From NCBI GenBank assembly GCA_030782805.1, contig JARJPL010000047.1:62001-126000 (forward strand): a stretch of 64,000 nt of DNA. The letters run 5' to 3'. The DNA comes from Aschersonia sp. MBC 622. Taxonomy: Eukaryota; Ascomycota; Sordariomycetes; Hypocreales; Clavicipitaceae. Under the pieces are notes generated by a model that was not told the origin of the DNA, ran no database searches, and saw only the letters and a list, made by a program, of their open reading frames with translations. The translations under genes and the position numbers were made by a program. This document shows, one piece after another, positions 55,067 to 64,000 of the stretch. Positions within the stretch are counted from its first letter, which is position 1. Every line of letters starts with the position of its first letter.

Positions 55067-57727
55067 TTTGCACTATGTACAAGATATGCAAGAAGAATAT
55101 TCTAAGCGAAGATTGGCGCCCGGGAAAAGTTGCAAGTTTTTTTGCCGTGGAGAAGACGTGTCACAGCGGCCGAGCGACGGGCGATGCGCTTGGACTGGTT
55201 GGGCAGACAATTGGAGGACAAAGCGAGGAACATCAAGACTTTATGTACAGAAGTAAAAGCCACGAGAAAAGAGCGGAAGAACGGATCTGGAAGGTGATAA
55301 TGCGAGAGCAGGGGACTGCAGGCATATTGATGAGGAAGAGCCCAAAGAAAGAGGCGAGGCGGATGTAATCAGCCGACCAGCTGATCAAGGAGGCGACAGC
55401 GACCAGTAGCACAGACGAAATACGGGCGACATGCCACTCTGGAGCTGAGCCAAGGAAGCCTGTGCGGTGATGTTGCCACTGTGGCATCTGCATGTTCCTC
55501 CATACGAGAATGCACGAACGCAGAGCTGCTGTCTGTTGCATATTGGCTGGTGATGTAAATGCATGGCAAATGGTGTAAAGGACCGAAAAGCCTCGGTCAG
55601 GAACGCGCTGCAACGGTGTGATGTCAGGGTCTGATGCGGAATCTGGTGGGGGAGTAAGCGGGCTGAGCTTCTGGACAAGCCAAGCTGATGGAATAGATGA
55701 ACTGCATGAGAGCTGAAGATTCAATAAAGAAGATGGCGATGTGTCGTTGTTTGTATTTTGTCAGACAACCAATATTCGAAAAAAAGGCGAGGTGCTGCAG
55801 TGGAAGGACGTCTGATTACATAATGCTCAGCACCTAAATCACCAACCCAATCGCTGTATTCGTGCCTGATTGTCTCTGCTCTGCAAAGCGCTGTAGCGTC
55901 CTTAGGTATTGTAGCGCTGGAACATCATTGGCTGCAAGTCTCCAGAGCTTCCCATACGGTTTCCCACTCTGCCCATGCATCCGTTTGCCATATCTTTATC
56001 GACTCATGCACATGAATGGCATCACCTTTGCGAGCGTTTCCCTTCAGCAGAATCTTTCAGCTAGAATCAATCAAAAATAATCCCGAAATCTCACCCTTAC
56101 CCCACGGTGACTGGCCCATTCTTTGCAGCGCGGACCATGTTGCCACGCTCCCGTCTGCATCGATAGCGACCTAGATTGCAATAGCTCAGATTCGCCCAGC
56201 CACGCCGCTGCAGACCGGTCCCAAACTCATGCACTGTAACCCTGCACCGTCGACACATTGGGTAGTCAGAATGTTGACATGGAACGACGGCAACTCTTTT
56301 CACCTCTCAGTGCTGCCACCCACGCCCCAAAGCTCTCCTCACCATGCGATCCGCCTCGCATTTGCACCAAATTGGTCTTCATGCGACGGTGGCCCGCCTG
56401 CAGACTTCAATATTATTACCAATGGCTTAATTACAAGATGACCACTATTTCCAAGAGAATAGGTCGTATTTGGATTGCCGGCCAGAAAACGGCTTCTTGG
56501 CCAGCTCGCCCCATTTCAGCGTTATCCTATGCGGCTTGATTCCTGCAGCATTGGTGGCATGCCATGCCGAATGCGTAGCTGTGGCAGTGTAAACAGATAC
56601 TCATTCTCCAAAACGCCATCGTTGGCCTGTCGCGCTGACCAAAGTCTGTGTCTTTCGACGCCACCGCTACCTTGGTCGCGCAAGTATTGTCACAAAGGCT
56701 CATATTTTTCGCTGCCCCCATCGATCTTGTAATCCAGTCCGTCCAGGCGACAAGTAACTACCAATTGACTCTCCGCGTCAGTCATTGGGTGTGCTAAAAT
56801 ACACATTGCTCCAATGAGTCGAGGTTCCCTGGCGCCCCCTCATAATGCGGCTGTAAGTAACGGTACAACAGCTCTAACTATCATCAGGACACCTTGATGG
56901 ACAAGTCTCTCTCTACCGATTACAGGAGAAAAGCCAAGTATCTGCCACTCGCTGGGTAACATACTCTGTACCCTTCGCTCGGTATCCACGTGACGGCGGG
57001 GTTGGAATTGTGTTTCGTGCAGCTTGAGCCAGTCTACCTTGGTACCTCACTGCGCAAGGTCAGGCTGGCAGCGACTTACAATCTGCAAATGAGCATGTGA
57101 CTACGTGCAGTCTCCTTTTGCTGCTGATTTGGAAAGACAAGCTGGACTTTGAAAGTGAGACAGACGATTGGTCCCGCTCCAGACAGGCTCGCCGTTCAAC
57201 TTGCCAAGCAAGAGGGGTCAAGAATGTTCCCAATACGCTCACCAAGGGACTTTTGCCGAGTACTAGTTATCTCTCACTCGTGTCTTCATCCCTCACCTGC
57301 CATTTGAATGCCCGAATGCTAATCTCGCAGGTTGTCAAAGCTACTCCACCCACGACGAATTGAAAATAAGGCTGTGAGGCTTGCCCATTTCACAGACCCT
57401 TGTCGGGGCAAAGGTCTCACCGTCGTGATTGGCCTTCATTATTCGAGTTGCTCAAGGTACCCGCTGTCTTGTGCCAATAAGCAAGCAGAGCAGCCTCCCG
57501 CAAGTTGTTTGCCAGTTTCGATTTCCTGACTAGTCATCTCACACAGCAACGGTCTCGCCCGCATCTTCTCATCGATCTCAGATCCATCTCTCGTGTGCGC
57601 ATCGAGGCAAAATAGCAGCGAAGCGCGAGAGTATTAGTCAAAAAGGGTGCCGACACTTCAAATAAACCCCTGCATGACTCGCTGTCCACACAATTTAGGA
57701 GGTTCGACATCTCCCAACAACTTCAAG
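55067..57727. other. Divergent intergenic region
   Basis: The peroxidase gene (-) and the cysteine-rich membrane-protein gene (+) diverge from here. I find only short frames without motifs on either strand. Unique, moderately AT/GC-balanced sequence; no repeats stand out. Confidence 0.45.
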
Positions 57728-59032
57728 ATGCGATGGCGTTGGGCTACATTGAGCTCAGTGCTTATCGCAGTCCGCCCTGTGGATGCCTCCTACATTTCCA
57801 AGTCCCCTCAGACTATGGAGCCAACGCGCGCTGCTGTAGCTATGAATCATCTTCTCGGCATCTCTCCAAGAATCACAGACGCTCCTGTTCCGGACCCGCG
57901 GAGTCTGGTTGGTCGCGCTGGTGCCTTGGAAAGAGAGTCAAATACTTGTGGTTTCTACTCGGATGGTACGCTGAGTCTGCTACATGTTGCCCTGCAGAGA
58001 AAACCTGACAATAGTTAGGCTACCCGTTGCTGTGTTACACATCTACAGCTACGTGCGCATTCGAGTCAAAGTTCGCAGCCTGCTGCGATCGTGGCACCAC
58101 TTGCAGCAGCATATTTACGGGATGCTACCCATTCTCGGATTCCTTGAAAGGAAGCTGCGCTTCGGACAAGCTAAAGACACAGCCTCAGATGGCCTGCTGG
58201 CAAGTGGCCCAAATCCACGGTCAACACTGTGTGGTTGATATGCAAATTGTTGACAAATGCTTTCAGTTTCGATAGCTCTGTACCCAATTGTGTGCTTCAT
58301 ACGCTTTTGATTTCCTCGACATCACTTGGAATCTGGGGTTGTGCGACGACGACTACTGGTGAGACTATATACTCGACGAAACCAGTCGACAAAACGAGCT
58401 CCGATAGTACGTCTCCTTCGATGTCCGCATCCAAGAGTACATCTTCGAGTACATCTCGAACTACAAGCTTCACGTCGGAGACTAGCGCAAAAAGCAGCAC
58501 TGACAACAACGATGGCGAAAAAAAGAGCAATACCGGTGCCATTGTTGGTGGTGTAGTCGGGGGCGTCGGGGGCGCCGCTATTCTGGGAGCCGCCATCTTT
58601 TTCTTCATGCGTAGCCGCAAGAAGAAATCTGTCGACAGCGGCTCTGCCACAGCGGCCACTTCGCAGCCCGTGTTTCAGCAATACCAGCAAAGCCCTTCAC
58701 CTGGACAGGGCTCGCCGTTAGGATACCATCCCCAGGCAGGGTCCCCCGTGTACGACCCGAACACGGCATACAAGCATTACCAAGGCTCTCCCCAGCCTTA
58801 CCCACAGCCTTCGCAAAGTCCCTTCGACCCGCACCGATCAGGCCATCAGAGCTGGGGTCAGCCTTCTCCTGGACTGACTTCGTCACCTAGCCCCCTCGGT
58901 TCGCCTAACCCAGTTTCGCCCACTGCCACGACGCCAGGGCCTACGACCATGGAACAGCAACATGGCCAACCGGTTGAGCTTGCAGAGTCAAATGCTGTCG
59001 GAACGTCTGCAAATCGGGCAGAGCTGGCTTGA
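57728..59032 (+). CDS. Cysteine-rich single-pass membrane protein, sensor-like layout
   Basis: Three exons (57728-57965, 58019-58199, 58267-59032) give 394 residues. A signal peptide (MRWRWATLSSVLIAVRPVDA) precedes a Cys-rich ectodomain: TCGFYSDG, ATCAFESKFAACCDRGTTCS, TGCYPFSD, then ACCFDSSVPNCVLHTLL. A Ser/Thr-rich stalk follows, then a Gly/Ala membrane helix (AIVGGVVGGVGGAAILGAAI), the basic stop RSRKKK and a Pro/Gln/Ser-rich cytoplasmic tail. This layout is shared by many fungal surface proteins and wall-stress sensors. The second intron (58200-58266) uses a GC donor (GCAAGT) with a TTTCAG acceptor; only this choice joins the two Cys-rich halves in frame (TG+T gives Cys). The first intron has a CCTGAC branch site. 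Ligand and function are unknown. Confidence 0.75.
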
Positions 59033-59787
59033 GCGGAAACACCCAGTGATGAATGACGAAAACGGCAGGCTAATTTCATTTGCATTGCATGTAACCCATT
59101 TGAGAGACATATACCCAGTACGTAACAAGCAGCGTAATAATCGTGCCATCAGAAAGAATGCAATATTCGAACCCGGCCGAGATTTTCACATGTCCGTGTG
59201 TGTACTGAAGCGTAGCGAGGGAGTCTGGGTCTAGCGGCGACGACGGTCCTCCGGTGCTGCCCAACCGACCGAGAGATTGTGCCGTTATTTTCTCTGCTGC
59301 CCAATCAAGAATTTTGAGCGAGCAGCCTTTGCTCGGCAGTTGATGAAAAAGCAGTCGGGCATGGGCAGGTGTCTACTTGAGGTGATGCAAATGCCTCTCG
59401 GCATGCACAGGCTTTCATCTCGGCTATATGCTTTGGTATACTAGTTCAACCACACACGCACTTTTGAAGAGATCGTCTGACCACTTTCTGCCCATTTTGA
59501 GCCTGACACATGCCAAGACGCCACCAGGGCACAAAAGGGCCAAATATACCACCCCGGCGCCGTTGAAGGCGGGGCTATCATTAGCCCGGAAAGCCGTTGG
59601 CGATGGATGCTCTCGGCAACCCTTGATAACCGGACAAATCATGGCAATGCCGCGCTATGTTGCGTCATGCCCCTCAACTGGATCTGGGGAGAAAACTAAT
59701 ATATGAGAGCAAGTTTCCACTTCCCCAGGTTTCTCATCTTACGCTACCCACGTTTGTCACGCACTGTTCTGAACTTCTTCAACCATC
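59033..59787. other. Spacer
   Basis: This is the 3' region of the membrane-protein gene and the promoter of the next gene. No gene or repeat is supported. Confidence 0.45.
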
Positions 59788-60693
59788 ATGGCCTGCGAGA
59801 GCACCGTGCGCGCCCGCCCTGCCGCCGGCGGCGCCGACCCGGCTACGCAAACAAAATACAAGAAGCCGCACATCTTTGACACTATTGAAGAGCCGACACT
59901 ACTGCGTGAGATTCTCGTCGACGACATCTTTGTGCTCGGCGGCCAGTTTGCCATTCTCTGCCAGTGGGCGCACCCGGGCCTCGCCATCGGCAGCCACAAG
60001 CGCTCCAACTTTAAAACGCGCGTGGCGAACCGCCTGCAGACGACGATGCGTTTCCTCAACGCGGCCGTCTTTGGCACCCCCGAGCAAAAGGACGCCGTCT
60101 TCTCCGTCATCCACCGGTACCACGCGCCCGTCCGCGGCGAGGGCTACGACGCCAACGACCCGGAGCTGCACAAGTGGACCGCCGCGACGCTCTTTGTCTC
60201 GCTCGTCGTCATCCACGAGCACGTCTTTGGGAAGCTGCCGCGGGAAAAGGAGGAGGCGCTGTTTCGGCAGTCGGCCGTGTACGGCACCAGCCTGCGCATG
60301 CCGCCGGAGATGTGGCCCGAGAGCCTGGACGCGTTTTGGGCGTACTGGGACCATAACATAGCGACGCTGGAGATTACAGACGAGGCGCGCAGCCTCTGCC
60401 AGGACCTGCTGTGGCCGGAGAACCTGCCGTTTGAGCTCGCGGCGCTGCTGCCGCTCTCGCGGCTCGTGACGGCGAATGTGCTGCCGCCGCGGCTGGCCAG
60501 GGAGTATAATCTGGAGCCGACGGCGGCGAGCAGGCTCATGTTTCAGACAGTCATGTACGGCATGGCGACGGTGTATCCGCTGCTGCCGCTGAGTGTGCGC
60601 CAGAGTCGTTTTCGTCGCAGCAAGGGGGATCTGGAGCGTGCGGTGCAGAGGATTCAAGAAACGGGACATTGGGCGGGTACGCCAGCGGCCTAG
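59788..60693 (+). CDS. mpaB/rubber-oxygenase-family protein (DUF2236)
   Basis: This intronless frame of 301 residues fits the ER-bound oxygenase mpaB/mpaB' and latex-clearing rubber oxygenase (Lcp) superfamily, formerly DUF2236. Recognisable parts are the N-terminal LLREILVDDIFVLGGQFAIL with QWAHPGLAIGSH, the helix RLQTTMRFLNAAVFGT, VIHRYHAPVRGEGYDAND and the hallmark ELHKWTAATLFVSLVV. In Lcp these helices carry the haem pocket with an axial histidine and an arginine; the equivalent here would be in the HKWTAAT and RLQTT regions, but I cannot assign it firmly. Members include haem proteins acting on terpenoid chains, yet most are uncharacterised. No biosynthetic cluster surrounds it. I see no signal peptide and no clear N-terminal membrane anchor. 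Confidence 0.8.
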   Translation: MACESTVRARPAAGGADPATQTKYKKPHIFDTIEEPTLLREILVDDIFVLGGQFAILCQWAHPGLAIGSHKRSNFKTRVANRLQTTMRFLNAAVFGTPEQKDAVFSVIHRYHAPVRGEGYDANDPELHKWTAATLFVSLVVIHEHVFGKLPREKEEALFRQSAVYGTSLRMPPEMWPESLDAFWAYWDHNIATLEITDEARSLCQDLLWPENLPFELAALLPLSRLVTANVLPPRLAREYNLEPTAASRLMFQTVMYGMATVYPLLPLSVRQSRFRRSKGDLERAVQRIQETGHWAGTPAA

Positions 60694-61450
60694 ACCATAC
60701 ACCCAACGATATACATGCAGAGTAACGATATGAATGTACCTTTATTTTAAGTTTTATAGCTGAATATTTACTCAGAAACTGGTCGGCTTTTCTCCTACTG
60801 CTGGCAATCTGCAGCGCCGTAAGGATGGCTCATAGCTCTGTTATTTACTGGTACAACTGTTCGATTTGTCTCTACTGCTGCGCTAAATGTGTGATAAAGA
60901 GCGCACTTGCTAAAAAAAAACTTGTATGCATCTGAAAGACTGTGAGAACTAATCTATCGCAGTATCACTCTGGTGGTGTCGACCAGTGTGGTGCGGGGGA
61001 ACAAGATACGCCGATGAGCCTCGACACTTGCCGCAGGAGTGATCAGTTTACTCTCCGAAACAAGGTCTAAGAAATCCAAAATAAGCGCGGCTCAGTTATT
61101 GAGCTACTAGTAAAATGTACGCCAATGAGTCACAAAAATATCCAAGGAATTCCATGATGAACGCTGCTGGGTGAAGTGACTTTGTGCGTAGTCTGTTTTG
61201 TCCCCCATGTGCGGGCCAGGGAAGCTCGAACGCGATAGTGAAAAAGCGAGACAAAGATATTCAGCTGTTATCTAGTTTTTTTGATCATTGCGATACGGAA
61301 ATAAAATCATCACCAGAGGACCCTCGAGATTGATTCAGAAAAATACAGCCTTGTTACTCCGCTTCATATCCTCGCATCCGGCTTTGCTGAACATCCAGCC
61401 AACCTGCATGGCTGGGCGGACATGCGTTACCGCTCGAGATTTACCTAGAC
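60694..61450. other. Convergent spacer
   Basis: This lies between the mpaB-like gene (+) and the coiled-coil gene (-). It is AT-richer than its flanks. No gene is supported. Confidence 0.45.
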
Positions 61451-62875
61451 TCATTTCATATCGTATGGATCCTTCTCTCCAGATACCCACACCAGCGCCT
61501 TGGACCAAATAACAGCAGTGTTTCGTTCACCAGAATCAGAGATGGATGAGGACAAGATGCAGGGTCGGATGACCACGCCAATGGGGCGACCATTCAGACG
61601 TTCTCCAAGCGCGGAAGCAACAGCAGGCTCGCATTCGATATAGGGATGACTCGTATCAAATGGAAAATTTGCCATGTCTGCCATGTCCAAGATGTGAATC
61701 AGGGTGGGCATTTGCCATAGCTTCAATGCGTTCTGCGAAAAGCGAGTGAATAGGTTTGCCAAGTCGTCCCGTGCAGTTTTGTCCAGTTCTTGAATTAGAA
61801 AGCCAAACGTGCTCAGAAATCGGTTCAGATGCACCTCTATAAGCTCGGCATCCAAAGAAATTGTTTTCTCCAAGTTTTGGACAGTATTGACCCTCCAATT
61901 GATCGACTCTTTGAGAGATTCTGAGGAGAATTAGACGAGGCTCGGGGCGGCAAGAGTACAAGGACAACACTTACTTTCGGCAAAGGTGCTCTCAATGTTC
62001 TGCAAAACGGCACCACCATCGAGAAGAAAATATGGATTCGTTAGAAAAGTGTCTACAAGTGACTGGGCCAAGGCTGCTTGGAGAAGAACCAGGGAGCTGC
62101 AACCGTCAGGTGCGGCGTAATCAAACAACAAGTGGGCAGGCCCGGAACGGTAATGATGGTCTTGATTGACAAGGTTGTAGCAGTCAAGAGTCTGCTCGTG
62201 GCCTTTGCTCCAGTCAATCTCTGGAGCGCACATGTCGGCACACCAAGAGAAAAAGTCGCCCTGGAAGAAGGAGCTGATGGTGCTTCTGACGACGTCGTCG
62301 GGCAGATCTCGTGACACGTCTTGCGCCCAGTTGGAGACGGCATTCGAGTACGCCTTGCTCAATTGTTCCGCCTGTTCTGCACATTTTGCTTCGAGGTTTT
62401 GGATGATCTTTGCCGAAGATTCGATGTTGATTTGGTTCTTCTTAATCGTGTCTCGCAAGGAACTGGTTTCCTCGAACCGTCGTTGTTTCAGCTTGTCGAT
62501 GCACTGATCTGCGTGACGAAGTTCTTCGCGGTATGACTCTGCTTTGCGTATCAATTTGCCAATTTTCTCCCTCGATGCCTTTAGCTCCTCCTTTTCTTTG
62601 CGTAGGAGGTCTCGAAGAACGCGAACCTCGGGGCTGGGGCTTTCAACTGGCTGAGATGGCGGCGGTGGTGCTCTTGATTGCCAGCGGGGAAGAAATGAAC
62701 CAAAATGAGAGTAGAATCTTCTTCCGGGACTCTGTTCTTGATTCCTCTTCTCTGCCGTATTAGCGCTGCCTTTTTCTGCGTCAGAAGATCCTGCTGAATT
62801 CGCATCGGAAGCTGTCATCGGATCGGAGCGAGCGGCCCTTTCAGGAGCCAATGTTTTCTGTTGCGCGTTAGCCAT
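61451..62875 (-). CDS. Coiled-coil protein of unknown function
   Basis: I do not recognise this protein. Exons 62875-61975 and 61920-61451 give 456 residues; the junction rebuilds TFAEKSLKESINWR. The first 80 residues are polar and disordered (Ala/Ser/Glu, then QSRAPPPPSQP). Residues about 85-180 form a strong coiled coil with heptads such as LRDLLRKEKEELKASREKIGKLI and later IIQNLEAKCAEQAEQL. The C-terminal 270 residues look globular, with DDVVRSTISSFFQGDFFSWC, RSGPAHLLFDYAAPDG and a final IGVVIRPCILSSS segment. Such coiled-coil plus unknown-domain proteins occur as expanded families in some Hypocreales, but assignment here is not possible. The start ATG 62875 follows a leader without an in-frame upstream ATG. 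Confidence 0.7.
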
Positions 62876-63288
62876 TGGAATGAATCACTAGTCATCAAAG
62901 ATGATGAAACTGTCGTGATAGAATTATAAATCAGAGCGCAAGCAATGACTTACATCTATGGGCATTGTAGTGGAACTGTGTCATGTAAAGTGAAGAAATT
63001 CGGGGGTAATTCTCCTTTATCCGAGTTGGATATCCTCTCCGTAATAGCGTGAGAACTCAAGTCTGCATTGAACATAACTTACTCAAGAACTTTCATTCCA
63101 CGAAGCCCGTTTGCACCTCACTTCACTGAGTCATCCGGGTCTTTGTTTGCCAGTCGCTACCTGGGGACATGCAGGAGCACAAAGTAAACGTCAAGTCTAA
63201 GGGGTCAAGTCCAATGAGGGCGTTTTCAACGAAGGCGGTAGAAATGTGTTATAGAAAATACTTTGGTAGCCTATTTCAAGTAAGAGCC

Positions 63289-63366
63289 AGTCAATCAACA
63301 ACCAGTTCATCAACAGCTAGTTTCCAGTATGAACCGGCTGCTGATGGGCCGGCTGACGTTGATTGA
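63289..63366. repeat. Short copy of the CCAGTCAATCAAC satellite
   Basis: About three units of the satellite motif are followed by GGCTGCTGATGGGCCGGCTGACGTTGATTGA, which contains inverse half-units. As at 45.7-46.1 kb, direct units are followed by inverse ones. Confidence 0.6.
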
Positions 63367-63639
63367 GACTTGGCTACCTGTAGTGGGCGCCTACGCGCGG
63401 GGGATATGTTTTGAACATAGCTAAAATACGCTATCACGAAAGAAATGTCTTCTGACCATCTAGTGAGGCTGTCAGGGCATCTAACAATGCAGAAGCTAAA
63501 TCAGAATTATGCTAATATATGTGAGTGCCCTGATAGTGTTACGAGACAGCAGGGTGAAATTGCAAACGGGAGACGCTGCCAGGTGCCATGTTAGCAAACA
63601 CTCCCCTGCCGCGGAATCCCTTTGAAATTCACGTTCACC

Positions 63640-63795
63640 CCGGCATGCATTCACTGGTTCACCTGCCGCCGCTGCCTCTGTCTTTCGCTTTCTTCTTGAC
63701 TTGTGTCAGATTGCATTCACTGTTTCTTCTGCTTTCGCTACCTCTGTCTTTCGCTCAAGATTGCATTTGCTGGTTCACCTGCTTACGCTGCCATT
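63640..63795. repeat. Imperfect direct repeat, period about 60 bases
   Basis: Two blocks start GCATTCACTG and end CTACCTCTGTCTTTCGCT or CTGCCTCTGTCTTTCGCT; a third partial block starts GCATTTGCTGGTTCACCTGC. They lie in the presumed leader of the Hsp70-like gene. Confidence 0.65.
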
Positions 63796-63904
63796 ATCTT
63801 CAAAGAGGAGAGAAATCTTCCTCATGTCTTCATTTCAACAACAATTCTTCGCTTCTTCTGTCTAGAGAGTTACCCTCTGTTCAGAAGAGTTCCCCAGGGA
63901 ATTC

Positions 63905-64000
63905 ATGGCTTCCACTGCTTGCCCTGTCAAGCTGATTGTCGGCCTCGACTACGGCACGACGTATTCTGGTAATAAAAAATGCTGTGCTCCTCTCTATATT
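63905..64000 (+). CDS. Hsp70-like (actin-type ATPase) protein, N-terminus only
   Basis: Only the first exon is inside the window. ATG 63905 starts MASTACPVKLIVGLDYGTTYSG. The DYGTTYSG segment is the phosphate-1 motif of the Hsp70/actin ATPase fold, as in the fungal Hsp70-12A-like family, whose proteins open the same way. A GT donor at 63969 (TCTGGTAATA) would end exon 1 inside the glycine codon, the usual intron position in such genes; the rest runs off the window. These non-canonical Hsp70 relatives are often found in variable numbers and their function is mostly unknown. Confidence 0.75.
   Translation, partial: MASTACPVKLIVGLDYGTTYSGNKKCCAPLYI

Larger units (their letters stand above)
62876..63904. 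other. Divergent promoter region with repeats
   Basis: No gene is supported. Units related to the 45.7-kb satellite occur at 63289-63333 (CAGTCAATCAACAACCAGTTC and AACAGCTAGTTTCCAG), followed by inverse units to about 63366. An imperfect direct repeat of about 60 bases lies at 63640-63795 (see separate entry). Confidence 0.5.

Overview
The window is chromosomal DNA from a filamentous ascomycete, most likely a Sordariomycete and plausibly Hypocreales. The evidence is short (50-100 base) GT-AG introns with CTRAC-like branch sites, eukaryotic housekeeping genes, long CT-rich leaders, and intergenic ACCTAGGTA / TACGGAGTA motifs. The genus cannot be fixed from sequence alone. I see no prokaryotic operon, CRISPR array, rRNA or convincing tRNA.

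Left arm (1-31 kb), conserved genes on both strands: NADP-glutamate dehydrogenase (+), an alpha-methylacyl-CoA racemase-like enzyme with a probable peroxisomal C-terminus (+), the dynamin Vps1 (-), a small two-exon orphan (-), a Gid7/WDR26-like GID ubiquitin-ligase subunit (+), a 6 kb stretch with no gene found, a PH-like protein (+), the importin-alpha exporter Cse1 (-) and a single-exon tuberin/TSC2 homologue (+). Several of these act in nutrient and trafficking control: nitrogen assimilation, fatty-acid metabolism, GID-mediated turnover and TORC1 signalling.

Middle (31-49 kb): a 2EXR/F-box-like gene broken by one in-frame TAG, then POLD2 (-) and the ABC-type ATPase Caf16 (+). An AT-rich accessory patch follows, with a decayed ankyrin-repeat gene, an orphan gene and a nucleotidyltransferase-fold gene. 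Next come the inner-kinetochore gene CENP-I/Mis6 (-), a decayed HNH-endonuclease gene ending in a 15-base satellite that encodes ASQST, and about 2.5 kb of apparently empty DNA. Most stop codons in the relics fit C-to-T changes, as expected from RIP or deamination decay.

Right arm (48.6-64 kb): catabolic L-serine/threonine dehydratase (+), CENP-S/MHF1 (-), a secreted class II-type haem peroxidase fused to WSC domains (-), a cysteine-rich single-pass membrane protein with a likely GC-AG intron (+), an mpaB/rubber-oxygenase-family protein (+), a coiled-coil orphan (-) and the first exon of an Hsp70-like gene (+) cut by the window end. Exon borders were placed by hand from splice signals and reading-frame continuity. 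Family names come from recognised motifs; no database search was possible.
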